64,000 bases of DNA, taken from the NCBI GenBank assembly GCA_038501625.1, contig JAZAYU010001077.1, forward strand, positions 25,001 through 89,000. Reading direction: 5' to 3'. The DNA comes from Corbicula japonica. Taxonomy: Eukaryota; Mollusca; Bivalvia; Venerida; Cyrenidae. The notes under the pieces are model-generated. The model was not told the DNA's origin. It was given only the letters and a program-made list of their open reading frames with translations, and ran no database searches. Shown here in pieces: positions 22,286 through 36,035 of the stretch. A program made the position numbers and the translations under genes. Position 1 is the stretch's first letter. Each line of letters begins with the position of its first letter.

Positions 22286-25200
22286 CGCAGTTCGACATTC
22301 AATGCATAGCTGTGCAATCAATATACAGCTCTGCATTGGCAGACTATCCGCAAATGTACAGCAGTGAGATCGACAATCAGCTCTGCATTCAATGTTTAGC
22401 TATGGGTTGGTCATTCAGCTCGGAATTCAAAAAGGTAAGTCACTCAATGTTTAGCTGTGGGTTCGACATTCAGATGCGCATTCACCAATGTACAACTATG
22501 AGTTCGACATTCAGCTCTGCATTCAAAACAGGAGGTCCCTCAATGTTTAGCTGTGGGTTGGACATTCAGATCTGCAATCACCAATGTACAGCTGTGGGTT
22601 CGACATTCATCTATGCATTCGCCAATGTAAAGCTGTGAGTTCGACATTCAGCTATGCATTCGCCAATGTACAGCTGTGAGTTCGACATTCAGCTATGCAT
22701 TCGCCAATTTTTAGCTGTGAGTTCGACATTATGCTCGGCATTCAAAAAGGTAAGTCCCTCAATGTTTAGCTGAGGGTTGAACATTCAGATGTGCATTCAT
22801 CAATGTACAGCTGTGAGTTCGACATTCAGCTCTGCATTCAAAACGGGAGGTCCCTCAATGTTTAGCTCTGGATTGGACATTCAGATCTGCATTCACCAAT
22901 GTACAGCTGTGTGTTCGATATTCAGTTATGCATTCGCCAATGTACAGCTGTGAGTTCGACTTTCAACTATGCATTCGCCAATGTACAGCAGTGAGTTCGA
23001 CATTGAGCTCGGCATTCAAAAAGGTAAGTCCCTCAATGTTTAGCTGTGAGTTCGACATTCAGATGTGCATTCACCAATGTACAGCCGTGAGTTCGACATT
23101 CAGCTCTGCATTCAAAACGGGAGGTCCCTCAATGTTTAGCTCTGGGTTGGACATTCAGATCTGCATTCACCAATGTACAGCTGTGGGTTCGACATTCAGC
23201 TATGCATTCGCCAATGTACATCTGTGAGTTCGACACTCAGCTATGCATTCGCCCATGTACAGCTGTAAGTTCGACATTGAGCTCTGCATTCAAAAAGGTA
23301 ATTCCCTAAATGTTTAGCTGTGGGTTCGACAATCAGATGTGCATTCACCAATGTACAGCTGTGTGGTCGACATTCAGCTCTGCATTCAAAACGGGAGGTC
23401 CCTCAATGTTTAGCTGTGGGTTGGACATTCAGTTCTGCATTCACCAATGTACAGCTGTGGGTTCGACATTCAGCTATGCATTCGCCAATGTACAGCTGTG
23501 AGTTCGACATTCAGCTATGCATTCGCCAATGTACAGCTGTGAGTTCGACATTGAGCTCTGCATTCAAAAAGGTAAGGCCCTCAAAGTTCAGCTGTGGGTT
23601 CGACATTCAGATGTGCATTCACCAATGTACAGCTGTGAGTTCGACATTCAGCTCTGCATTCAAAACGGGAGGTCCCTCAATGTTTAGCTGTGGGTTGGAC
23701 ATTCAGATCTGCATTCGCCAATGTACAGCTGTGGGTTCGAAATTCAGCTATGCATTCGCCAATGTACAGCTGTGCGTTCGAAATTCAGCTCTTCATTCAA
23801 AACGGGAGGTCCCTCAATGTTTAGCTGTGGGTTGGACATTCAGATCTGCATTCACCAATGTACAGCTGTGGATTCGACATTCAGCTATGCATTCGCCAAT
23901 GTACAGCTGTTAGCTCGAAATTCAGCTATGCATTCAAAACGGGAGGTCCCTCCATGTTTAGCTGTGGGTTGGACATTCAGATGTGCATTCACCAATGTAC
24001 AGCTGTGGGTTCGACATTCAGCTATGCATTCGCCAATGTACAGCTGTGAGTTCGACATTCAGCTATGCATTCGGCAATGTACAGCTGTGAGTTCGACATT
24101 GAGCTCGGCATTCAAAAAGGTATCCATCCATGATTAGCTGTGGGTTCGACATTCAGATGTGCATTCACCAATGTACAACTGTGAGTTCGACATTCAGCTC
24201 TGCATTCAAAACGTGAGGTCCCTCAATGTTTAGCTGAGGGTTGGACATTCAGATCTGCATTCGCCAATGTACAGCTGTGGGTTCGACATTCAGCTATGCA
24301 TTCGCCAATGTACAGCTGTGAGTTCGACATTTAGCTATGCATTCGCCAATGCACAGCTGTGAGTTCGACATTCAGCTCTGCATTCAAAACGGGAGGTCCC
24401 TCAATGTTTAGCTGTGGGTTGGACCTTCACATCTGCATTCACCAATGTACAGCTGTGGGTTCGACATTCAGCTATGCATTCGCCAATGTACAGCTGTGAG
24501 TTCGACATTCAGCTATGCATTCGCCAATGTACAGCTGTGAGTTCGACATTCAGCTCTGCATTCAAAACGGGAGGTCCTTCAATGTTTAGCTGTGGGTTTT
24601 ACATTCAGATCTGCATTCACCAATGTACAGCTGTGGGTTCGACATTCAGCTATGCATTCGTAAATGTACAGCTGTGAGTTCGACATTCAGCTCGGCATTC
24701 AAAACGGGAGGTCCCTCAATGTTTAGCTGTGGGTTGGACATTCAGATCTGCATTCACCAATGTACAGCTGTGGGTTCGGCATTCAGCTATGCATTCGCCA
24801 ATGTACTGCTGTGTGTTCGACATTGAGCTATGCATTGGCCAATGTACAGATGTGAGTTCGACATCGAGCTCTGCATTCAAAAAGGTAAGTCCCTCAATGT
24901 TTAGCTGTTGATTCGCCATTCAGATGTGCATTCACCAATGTACAGCTGTGAGTTTGACATTCAGCTCTGCATTCAAAACAGGAGGTCCCTCAATGTTTAG
25001 CTGTTGGTTTGACATTCAGATCGGCATTCACCATTGTACAGGTGTGGGTTCGACATTCAGCTATGCATTCGCCAATGCACAGCTGTGAGTTCGACATCGA
25101 GCTCTGCATTCAAAAAGGTAAGTCCCTCAATGTTTAGCTGTGGGTGCGACATTCCGCTATGCATTCACCAATGTACAGCTGTTGGTTCGACATTCAGCTC

Positions 25201-28200
25201 TGCATTCAAAACGGGAGGTACCTCAATGTTTAGCTGTGGGTTAGACATTCAGATCTGCATTCGCCAATGTACAGCTGTGGGTTCGACATTCAGCTATGCA
25301 TTCGCCAATGTACAGCTGTGAGTTCGACATTCAGCTTTGCATTCGCAAATGTACAGCTGTGAGTTCGACATTGAGCTCGGCATTCAAAAAGGTAAGTCCC
25401 TCAACGTTTAGCTGTGGGTTCGACAATCAGATGTGCATTCACCAATGTACAGCTGTGAGTTCGACACTCAGCTCTGCATTCAAAACGTGAGGTCCCTCAA
25501 CGTTAAGCTTTGGATTGGTCTTTCAGATCTGCATTCGCCAATGTACAGCTATGGGTTCGACATTCAGCTATGCATTCGCCAATGTACAGCTCTGAGTTCG
25601 ACATTCACCTCAGCATTCAAAACGCGAGGTGCCTCAATGTTTAGCTGTGGGTTGGACATTCAGATCTGCATTCACCAATGTACAGCTGTGGGTTTCGATA
25701 TTCAGCTATGCATTCGGCAATGTACAGGTGTGAGTTCGACATTCAGCTCGGCATTCAAAACGGGAGGTCCCTCAATGTTTAGCTGTGGGTTGGACATTCA
25801 GATGTGCATTCACCAATGTACAGCTGTGAGTTCAACATTTAGCTCTGCATTCAAAACGTGAGGTCCCTCAATGTTTAGCTTGGGTTGGACATTCAGATCT
25901 GCATTCACCAATGTACAGCTGTGGGTTCGACACTCAGCTATGCATTCGCCAATGTACAGCTGAGAGTTCGACATTCAGCTATGCATTCGCAAATGTACAG
26001 CTGCTGTGAGTTCGACATTGAGCTCTGCATTCAAAAAGGTAAGTCCCTCAATGTTTAGCTGTGGGTTGGACATTCAGATCTGCATTCACCAATGTACAGC
26101 TGTGAGTTCGACATTCAGCTCTGCATTCAAAACTTTAGGTCCCTCAATGTTTAGCTGTGGGTTGGACATTCAGATCTGCATTCGCCAATGTACAGCTGTG
26201 GTTTCGACATTCAGCTATGCATTCGCCAACGTACAGCTGTTAGGTCGACATTCAGCTATGCATTCAAAACGGTAGGTCCCTCAATGTTTAGCTGTGGGTT
26301 GGACATTCAGATCTGCATTCACCAATGTACAGATGTGGGTTCGCCATTCAGCTATGCATTCGTCAATGTACAGCTGTGAGTTCGACATTGAGCTCTGCAT
26401 TGAAAAAGGTAAGTTCCTCAATGTTTAGCTGTGGGTTCGACATTCAGATGTGCATTCACCAATGTACAGCTGTGAGTTCGACATTGAGTTCTGCATTCAA
26501 AAAGGTAAGTCCGTCAATGTTTAGCTGTGGGTTCGACATTCAGATGTGCATTCACCAATGTACAGTTATGAGTTCGACATTCAGCTCTGCATTCAAAACG
26601 GGAAGTCCCTCAATGTTTATCTGTGGGTTGGACATTCAGATCTGCATTCACCAATGTACAGCTTTGTGTTCGACATTCAGCTATGCATTCGTCAATGTAC
26701 AGCTGTGAGTTCGACATTCAATTCGGCATTCAAATCGGAAGGTCCCTCAATGTTTAGCTGTGGGTTCGACATTCAGATGTGCATTCACCAATGTACAGCT
26801 GTGAGTTCGACATTCAGCTCTGCATTCAAAACGGGAGGTTCCTCAATGTTTAGCTGTGGGTTGGACATTCAGATCTGTATTCGCCAATGTACAGCTGTGG
26901 GTTCGACATTCAGCTATGCATTCGCCAATGTACAGCTGTGAGATCGACATTCAGCTCTGCATTTAAAACGGGAGGTCTCTCAATGTTTAGCTGTTGGTTT
27001 GATATTCAGATCTGCGTTCACCAATGTACAGCTCTGGGTTCGACATTCAGCTTTGCATTCGCCAATGTACAGCTGTGAGTTCGACATTCAGCTATGCATT
27101 CGCCAATGTACAGCTGTGAGTTCGACATTGAGCTCGGCATTCAAAAAGGTAAGTCCCAAAATTTTTAGCTATGGGTTCGACATTCAGATGTGCATTCACC
27201 AATGTACAGCTGTGAGTTCGACGTTGAGCTCTGCATTCAAAACGGGAGGTACCTCAATGTTTAGCTGTGGGTTGGACATTCAGATCTGCATTCACCAATG
27301 TACAGTTGAGGGTTCGACATTCAGCTATGCATTCGCCAATGTACAGCTGTGAGTTCGACATTGAGCTCGGCATTCAAAAAGGTAAGTCCCTAAATTTTTA
27401 GCTATGGGTTCGACATTCAGATGTGCATTCACCAATGTACAGCTGTGAGTTCGACGTTGAGCTCTGCATTCAAAACGGGAGGTACCTCAATGTTTAGCTG
27501 TGGGTTGGACATTCAGATCTGCATTCACCAATGTACAGCTGTGGTATCGACATTCAGTTATGCATTCGCCAATGTACAGCTCTGAGTTCGACATTCAGCT
27601 CTGCATTCAAAACGGGAGGTCCTTCAATGTTTAGCTGTGGGTTCAACATTCAGATCTGCATTCGCCAATGTACAGCTGTGGGTTCGACATTAAGCTATGC
27701 ATTCGCCAATGTACAGCTGTGAGTTCGACATTCAGCTCTGCATTCAAAACGGGAGGTCCCTCAATGTTTAGCTGTGGGTTGGACATTCAGATGTGCATTC
27801 ACCAATGTACAGCTGTGAGTTCGACATTCAGCTCTGCATTCAAAACGTTAGGTCCCTCAATGTTTAGCTGTGGGTTGGACATTCAGATCTGCATTCACCA
27901 ATGTACAGCTGTGGGTTCGACATTCAGCTATGCATTCGCCAATGTACAGCTGAGAGTTCGACATTCAGCTATGCATTCGCCAATGTACAGCTGTGAGTTC
28001 GACATTGAGCTCTGCATTCAAAAAGGTAAGTCCCTCAATGTTTAGCTGTGGGTTGGACATTCAGATCTGCATTCATCAATGTACAGCTGTGAGTTCGACA
28101 TTCAGCTCTGCATTCAAAACTTTAGGTCTCTCAATGTTTAGCTGTGGGTTGGCCATTCAGATCTGCATTCGCCAATGTACAGCTGTGGGTTCGACATTCA

Positions 28201-29322
28201 GCTATGCATTCGCCAATGTACAGCTGTGAGTTCGACATTCAGCTATGCATTTGCCAATGTACAGCTGTGAGTTCGACATTGAACTCTGCATTCAAAAAGG
28301 TAAGTCCCTCAATGTTTAGCTGTGGGTTCGACATTCAGATGTGCATTCACCAATGTACAGTTGTGAGTTCGACATTCAGCTCTGCATTCAAAACGGGAAG
28401 TCCCTCAATGTTTATCTGTGGGTTGGACATTCAGATCTGCATTCACCAATGTACAGCTGTGGGTTCGACATTCAGCTATGCATTCGTCAATGTACAGCTA
28501 TGAGTTCGACATTCAGCTCGTCATTCGAAACAGAAGGTCCCTCAATTTTTAGCTGTTGGTTGGACATTCAGGTCTGCATTCGCCAATGTACAGCTGTGAG
28601 TTCGACATTCAGCTATACATTCGCCAATGTACAGCTGTGAGTTCGAAATTCAGCTCCGCATTCAAAACGGGAGGTCTCTCAATGTTTAGCTGTTGGTTGG
28701 ATATTCAGATCTACACCAATGTACAGCTCTGGGTACAGCTCTGGGTTCGACATTCAGCTTTGCCTTCGCCAATGTACAGCTGTGAGTTCGACATTCAGCT
28801 ATGCATTCGCCAATGTACAGCTGTGAGTTCGACATTGAGCTCGGCATTCAAAAAGGTAAGTCCCTCAATGTTTAGCTGTGGGTTCGACATTCAGATGTGC
28901 ATTCACCAATGTGCAGCTGTGAGTTCGACATTCAGCTATGCATTCAAAACGGGAGATCCCTAAATGTTGAAGTGTGGGTTGGATATTCAGATGTGCATTC
29001 GCCAATGTACAGCTGTGAGTTCGACATTCAGCTCGGCATTCAAAAAGGTAAGTCTTTCAATGTTTAGTTGTGGGTTGGACATTCAGATGTGCATTCAACA
29101 ATTTACAGCTGTGAGTTCGACATTCAGCTATGCATTCAAAACTCAATGACTAGCTTTGGGTTGGACATTCAGATCTGCATTCACCAATGTAAAGATATGA
29201 CATCAACATTCAGCTGTGCATTCACAACGGTAAGTCCCTCAATGTCTAGCTGTGCGTTGGACATTCAGATCTGCATTAACCAATGTACAGCTATGAGATC
29301 AACATTCAGCTCTGCACGCAAG
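22286..29322 (+). repeat. Satellite array 2, same family, about 1.1 kb shorter
   Basis: Same monomers and higher-order order as array 1, with matching variant positions up to about 28,230 (array 1 about 11,230). There array 2 joins directly to sequence matching array 1 at about 12,340. An 8-bp local duplication of gtacagctctgg occurs near 28,720-28,745. Confidence 0.93.
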
Positions 29323-29469
29323 CGACGGTTATCCCCTTTGTGTTTTATGTTTTTTATGGGTTTCATCTCTGCATTCGAACATTGAGAGCTTTGAAATAGA
29401 CGTTTGGCATTAAATATTCAGTTCGACGTTAGATATTCAAAACCAATTCGACATTTCACGATAAAGCAA

Positions 29470-30967
29470 GTTCATGTGGTCCGGATTAAACTATGATTGG
29501 GTGATCCGGAACTACCATTTTTTATGTTGTAATGAATTTGACGTAATTTCTTCATTAACTTACTGTTGTTGTTTTTAGTAACTAATTTTTACATTTACTC
29601 CGAATGCAAGTGACTGGTTTTTTACCATTTTGAAGGAATATGGTGCAGTTGCTTGAAAAGGAGCAATTTTACTTTGAAAATTCTTGGTTAAATTTTAGTG
29701 ACCCAAAATTATCAGGACTAATTTTTTTGACTCGGGAAGTTACGTTCAGGCGATAGCCGGAAGTGATCCGGAATCGACCATGTTGGGGTGATCCGGAACT
29801 TCCCATTTTTGTATTTTTATGAAAATAAACGCAATTTCTTCATTGACTCACGTCTTATTCTAAAGTGACTAATTATTAACCTTTATTTCTGAATGCAAGT
29901 GACTGTTCCTTTGACCATATGGAATGATTATGGTACAGTTGCCAAGGTATGACCAATTTTACCTTGCAAATAATTGGTTTTCTTTAAGTGACCGGAAATT
30001 ATTCGGACTTACTGTTTTTGACTAGGAAAGTAATGTTCAGGCAAAGCCGGAAGTGATCCGGAATAGACCATGTAACGGTGATTCGGAACTACCCATTTTT
30101 GTTGTTTTTAGTTGAATTAAACGAAATTTCTTCATATACCCAAACTTAATTCATTAGTAACTAATTTATACCTATATTCCGATTGCAAATGACTGTTTCT
30201 TTGAGTATATTGAAGAATTATGGAACAGTTGCTAAAGAAGGACCAATTTTACCTTGCAAACTATTAGTTAACTTGTTATGACAAGAAAGAAATCGAGCAA
30301 ATTTGTTAAATTTGTTGGAAGTAATGTTCAGGCGATAGCCGGAAGTGATCCGGAATAAATCACGTTGGGGTGATCTGGAGCTTCCTATTTTTGTAATTAT
30401 TATTGAAATAAAAGTATTTCCTTCATTTAATCACATTTATCGTTTAGTAACTTATTTGTACCTTTATTCCGAATGCACGTGACTGTTCCATTGATCATTT
30501 TGGAGGACGAAGAAAAAATTGCTAAGGTAATACCAATTTCACCTTTAAAATCTTTTTTTCAGGATTGTTTTGGGTTTTTTTACTCAGGCGGAAGTGATCC
30601 GGAATAAACGTTGTTGGGATGAAACAGCACTGTCCAAACACATTTTTAATTAAACTATTTTTTCATACACTTGTCTTTTTTATAACGGGTGGGATAAACC
30701 ATGTTGAAGTACACGGAACGCAATGAAAACGCATAACTCTTAATACCTAAATGGATATATTTTTGCAAGCTCTATTTTCTATGTAATGTCAGGCAGTAGC
30801 GAAAATTCTTTAAAGGAATATGGTACAGTTGCTAAAGTAGGACCGATTTAATGGTTTACTTTTAGTGACAGGAAGTTATTCTGACTAGTTTTTGGACTCG
30901 GGAAGTAATGTTCTCGCAACAGAGAAAGGAATCCGAAAGGGTGATTTGGAACTAGCAAAAATGTATT
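29470..30967 (+). repeat. ~290-bp tandem repeat, copy 2
   Basis: Near-identical to 13,575-15,070, including the decayed last unit. Confidence 0.85.
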
Positions 30968-31190
30968 GGAACAAGTAATTACCGTTGTTTTTCACCGAAT
31001 GAATATTAGTAACCTTCGCAGATGGGTTACTTTGTTAAATGTCTCGTTTGTGTACATTTAATAATTTAAATTTGTATGATTTTGTTTGTGAAAGGCCCAG
31101 GCTAAATTTATAAACATAAAAGCTCTGTTTTGTACATTTATTTTTTTTAACATAAACGGGTCAGTTTACAAGGGATGCTTACAGAGATGT

Positions 31191-31283
31191 GTGAAGTTAG
31201 CGGCCTAGCGGCCTGGCGGCGTGAAATTAGCGGCCTATCGGCCTGACGGCGTGAAGTTAGCCTGGCGGCCTAGCGGCCTAAAC
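31191..31283 (+). repeat. 30-bp GGCC-rich minisatellite, copy 2
   Basis: Same as 15,289-15,390. Confidence 0.85.
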
Positions 31284-31425
31284 TTAATATTTATATAATA
31301 ATTTATACGTCTCGAAATCAATTTTTTCAGCATGTAATACACATTTCAGGGGTGAAGAAGCAAAATACCAACAAGAACTAGCTTTGATTTTTTTTAAGTT
31401 TTCGATACCTGAATGTCCAGCAGTG

Positions 31426-32793
31426 CATTCTGCGTAATGTTTGACGATAGAACAAATCCATATTCTGCATATAACCGCAATTACGGAGGCTCGGATCTAT
31501 ACAGTCTTCTAAGGTGGTCAAACAATCTATACATGGTTGGAATCAGAATTTAAACCCTCGCAAACATATATGTTTACATTTAAGATATGTCCCTCTTTTA
31601 ATAATAAAAAAATATCAGAAACAAAGACCAGCCTCGGATTGGAGCCTTACGTCTTTCGCTTTAACATGGATTGCTTTGGTGCGGTCTCTTCTGGTATGTA
31701 GAATAATATTCAAATCTCCTTTGTTGCGAGTAAAATGGTATATAAAACATGAAAACTGTTCAGCAACTGGCGGTGATTTAGGACGACGTAATGTTTACTT
31801 ATACAAAGAATGCCATATTCTGCATATACTCGCAATTACGGAGGCTTGGATCTGTACAGTCTTCAAAGCTGGCCAAACAATCCATACATGGTTGGAACCG
31901 GAATTTAAATCTTCGAAAATATGTATGTTGACCTTTACGATATGTCCAAATTTTAAAGAAAAAAGATACTAGAAACCGAGACCAACCTCGGATTAAAGCC
32001 CTCCTTCTTTCGCTTTAACCTGGATTGCTTTGGTGCGATCTCTTCCGGCATGCAGAATAATTTAAAGATCTCGTTCTTGCGATTTAAATGGTATATAAAA
32101 CATAAAAACAGTTCATAAAATGGCGGAGATTTAGGGCAACGTAACGTTTAACCATAGAACAAATCCATATTCTGCACATAATCGCTATTACGGAGGTACG
32201 GATCTGTACAGTCTTCTAAGCTGGCCAAACAATCAATATATGGTTGGAACCAGAATTTAAACCCTCACAAACATGTATGTTTACCGTTACGATATGTCCC
32301 TCTTTCCATGAAATAAATATCAGAAACCGAGACCAGCCTTGGATTCGAGCCTTCTTCTTTCGCTTTAACCTGGTTCGAATAAGTGCGGTCTCTTCAGTCC
32401 TGTAGAATAATTTTCAGATTTCTTTATTGCAATTAAAATGGTATATAAAACATGACAACTGTTCATGTAATGGCGGAGATTTAGGACGACGAAACGTTTA
32501 ACAATAGTACAAATCCATATTCTGCATATAATCGCAATTACGGAGGCTCGGATCTGTACAATCTTCTAATCTGGCCAAACAATTCATACATGGTTGGAAC
32601 CAGAATTTCAACCCTCGCAAATATGTATGCCTACCATAGTGATCTGTACCTATTTGAAATAAAAGAAAAATCAGAAATCGTCACCAGACTCGGTTTCGAG
32701 CCACACGTTTTTATTTATTTGCATCGCTTTAGTTAAATTTCCTCAGGCCTGCAGAACAACGGTAAAACATGATAACTGATCATTAAATGGCGG
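31426..32793 (+). repeat. ~350-bp tandem repeat, copy 2
   Basis: Same four units as 15,529-16,892; the 152-codon frame at 31,514-31,972 is a repeat-internal shadow created by a small indel. Ends at the duplication boundary. Confidence 0.88.
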
Positions 32794-32819
32794 AAGTAAA
32801 AGAAGAAGTAATGTTAACC

Positions 32820-32847
32820 AATAACTGGCAGTGGATTCGATCTTATT
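32820..32847 (+). repeat. Left remnant of the 65-bp minisatellite, ending in the TTATT target duplication
   Basis: aactggcagtggattcgatc followed by ttatt matches the unit of the array at 35,042-35,450. It is separated from that array only by the 2.2 kb element. Confidence 0.8.
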
Positions 32848-35041
32848 CACACCGTTCAACCCGATAAGATGAATGCCGTGGGTAAGACGACGGCAGTTGC
32901 TTGTGTACATGAACGTTTTTCGGCGAAACTGAGTATTGGCCTGATTTTTACATTTTCCGGCAATATCTAAGCAGACAAAAATATACATATTGATTCCCTG
33001 TTTGTTAAGGACTCTACTGACGAAATCTTGACGCACACAGGATATTATTTACAAAGAAATTTCAGAAAAAGTGTGCAATTTTTTGACAAAGTATGTCATT
33101 TGACGAATCGGTCGCAAATATTCTTTTTCATTACCAAATCTGAACTATTTGAAATATACCATGATAAAGTTCAATTATTTCCCTGTAATTATTTGAAACC
33201 ACAGCTTCCAATTCGCTTTCTCTAGAAAGATATTTACTTTTAAACTTGGTACGTCGTGGAGATTTTGGTAACGACAACGGCCGTTAACACTAAAATATTG
33301 GTACAGTTGAATGCAGTTTCGTCAGTGGATTGGATAACGTAAACGGCCGTCAAGCGAAAATTAGCTTTGTATTTACAATGATAAACACTGGACCAGAGAA
33401 CATAATTAAATGTTTTTATTGCATCGTGATTTGACCGATGTTTTTTTAACCCGCACATTGCCAATTTTGTTGTATATTTTTTCCTTAAACAGCTGTTGAA
33501 AATGACATATTTATGAAAGTTTTTAAAATACTGTTTTACAAATTGAGTTTGATCTGACAGAGATTACGATTCCTTGTATTTAAACTATATTCTAGAGATA
33601 TGACCATGACGTCTTAGCCGTATTGTCAGCGAAGAAAAGGTGACGACAATGATATATAAAACAGTGAAATATGCATATCAGGGATCGCCACATCCAGCAG
33701 ACACAGCTTCCCCATACAGCCAAACAGCAGAGACGAAAAGAGAACATGGTATTACAATAATCAATTTCAATATAGACGCCACAAACAATTAACGAAAGTG
33801 AGAACCCGAGGGGTTACCGCCTTGGAACGGTCCGACGGCAAAACTTAGTCGCATAAAAATAGTTGTTTTTCGTCTGTTACAAATATGAAGCAAAAGAACT
33901 TCAAATACTTCATTCTGAGTTGAATTTTACTTACTTTCGTTGTCTATATAATTTTATTTATTAATCAGAAGTAAATCAAGACCGCCTGCGCTTCGAATAT
34001 TCTTAAAGAGTAATGGCTACCAAATGAAAAGAAAGAATAATAACATTTATTTCCGAATTTTAAAACTATAATATTACGTACTCGGTATGGTTCGTCCCCA
34101 GATAAAGTTCGAGCTGAAATAATATGCGGTGCAACATATTTTCTCGTCTGCAGGCGGCTGTGCAAGTGCATTAAATTTCAAGTTCGTAAAGTATATATAG
34201 TAAATAATAAAATAATTTGTACAAAGTTAGATAAAATATTATATTGTTTTCATTTGAATGAGTACAGACGCTTGTACTTCTCTTTTGACAAGTGTACGAA
34301 ATAATTGAATACTTAAAATTATTACAATTCTAAAATTGCATCAACAACAAAACGTTAGGTAATATTATTCAACCTGGAAATCAGGTGTTTTGTTATAAAT
34401 GTTTTTCTTTAGGTAAACATACTTTTCAATAATTATCTTGATTTATACACAACAAGGAGTAGCCTAGATTTGTTAACACTAGAGTCTGATACACTTTATG
34501 CATAAAGCAGACAACAGCGACGTTGAAAATAAGTTCACTTGACGGCCGTTAACGTTATCCAATCCACTGACGAAACTGCATTCAACTGTACCAATATTTT
34601 AGTGTTAACGGCCGTTGTCATTACCAAAATCACGACGTACCAAGTTTAAAAGTAAATATCTTTCTAGAGAAAGCGAATTGGAAGCTGTGGTTTCAAATAA
34701 TTACAGGGAAATAATTGAACTTTATCATGGTATATTTCAAATATTTCAGATTTGGTAATTAAAAAGGATATTTGCGACCGATTCGTCAAATGACATATTT
34801 TGTCAAAAAATTGCACACTTTTTCTGCAATTTCTCTGTAAATAATATCATGTGTGCGTCAAGATTTCGTCAGTAGAGTCCTTAACAAACAGGGAATCAAT
34901 ATGTATATTTTTGTCTGCTAAGATATAGCCGGAAAATGTAAAAATAAGGCCAATACTCAGTTTCGCCGAAAAACGTTCATGTACACAAGCAACTGCCGTC
35001 GTCTTACCCACGGCATTCATCTTATCGGGTTGAACGGTGTG
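32848..35041. mobile_element. Long-TIR DNA transposon, non-autonomous, 2,194 bp
   Basis: Arms 32,848-33,354 and 34,538-35,041 are imperfect reverse complements of about 505 bp. Outer ends are CACACCGTTCAACCCG and its complement. TTATT flanks both ends, and removing the element plus one TTATT restores a normal minisatellite unit (gatcttattaggg versus consensus gatctcattaggg), which proves insertion. The inner ends of the arms carry palindromic aacggccgtt motifs. The 1,183-bp interior has no transposase. A 5-bp target duplication with 5'-CAC ends is shared with Transib-type elements, but the TIR beyond CAC does not match a CACWRTG heptamer well and the target is AT-rich, so the superfamily stays open. 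Confidence 0.88.
33645..33755 (+). promoter_or_regulatory. Possible TATA promoter and leader inside the long-TIR element
   Basis: gatatataaaacagtg at about 33,649 is a good TATA box. About 30 bp downstream the sequence becomes C/A-rich and less AT-rich (cgccacatccagcagacaca) and reaches gagaacATGg at 33,746. The frame stops after four codons unless spliced. It may be a captured promoter/first exon. Weak evidence. Confidence 0.25.
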
Positions 35042-35450
35042 TTATTAGGGTATTCGCTGTTCGTGTAAAGCGAATACCCAACTCACTGCTGGCAGTGGAT
35101 TCGATTTCATAAGGGTATTCGGAGTCAGTGTAGAACGAATACCCAGCTCACTGCTGGCAGTGGATTCGATCTCATTAGGGTATTCGCTGTCAGTATAGAA
35201 CGAATACCCAACTCACAGCTGGCAGTGGATTCGATCTCATTATGTATTCGCTGTCAGTATAGAACGAATACCCAACTCACAGCTGGCAGTGGATTCGATC
35301 TCGTTAGGGTATTCGCTGTGTGTGTAAAGCGAATATCCAACTCACTGCTGGCAGTGGATTTGATCTCACTAGGGAATTCGCTGTTTATGTAAAGCGAATA
35401 CCAAACTCACTGCTGTCAGTGGATTCAATTTCAGGTGGATATTGAATATC
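35042..35450 (+). repeat. 65-bp minisatellite with internally palindromic units, about six copies
   Basis: ggcagtggattcgat (or a variant) recurs at 35,091, 35,156, 35,221, 35,285, 35,350 and 35,415. Each unit contains gggtattcgctg and, about 15 bp later, agcgaataccc, so every unit can fold. The last unit is diverged. Confidence 0.9.
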
Positions 35451-36035
35451 CAATTCCCTACTCATTACTCACTGTCAACTTCACACACCTTTCTTAAATC
35501 CGAAAAATATATATTGAAACCATCTTAAAATAATCTTTATAACTGATACATTCAGATCACGATAGAAATACAAAAGATTGAGTAAAGATGTTCAATAAAT
35601 GATAGAGTCTGGGTCGAACCTGCTTCTAAGTTTGGTCTAATGTTTAATTGATGAGATACAGCAATATGATTATTGTAAGAATAAAACTTATACGTTACAT
35701 CATCGTTAGCAATAAAATACGTCTCCAAAAATGTTACAATATAAACATTTACCCTGAATTTAGAACAGTACACAGTGCAAACGGTACTTTGTGTGAGTGA
35801 CTTGAGCTATTTTTTCAAAAGTGTATTGTATACAATGGGAAACAATATCATTCATAACAAGGACTACAACAATCACCCGTAAAACATATATATGTCGATT
35901 TGATTTCTAATTACAAAAGATAAAAACTTCACTCACTTTTGAACTGTCTATAATGTTTTTGTGACAATCAGCTCGCTATATCCGGTAGATGATACAATCG
36001 GTTTATATACAGTGATTGTGTTGTTGTCAAAAACT
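35451..36035. other. Non-coding stretch, nothing recognised
   Basis: AT-rich; one random-looking 73-codon minus-strand frame at 35,552-35,773 with no domain features. Confidence 0.5.

Larger units (their letters stand above)
16999..32793 (+). repeat. Tandem segmental duplication, copy 2
   Basis: Direct repeat of 1-16,892 with the same internal order: exon-like ORF, satellite array, ~290-bp repeat, GGCC minisatellite, ~350-bp repeat. It is shorter mainly because its array lacks about 1,110 bp present in copy 1 at roughly 11,230-12,340. Similarity stops at 32,793, where copy 1 runs into the 105-bp junction segment and copy 2 runs into a different minisatellite and transposon. It could be a real recent duplication or an assembly duplicate of two haplotypes; the sequence alone cannot decide. 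Confidence 0.93.

Noticed and set aside
31514..31972. 152-codon ORF in copy 2
   Set aside because: It lies within the 350-bp tandem repeat and differs from copy 1 only through a small indel that removes a stop.
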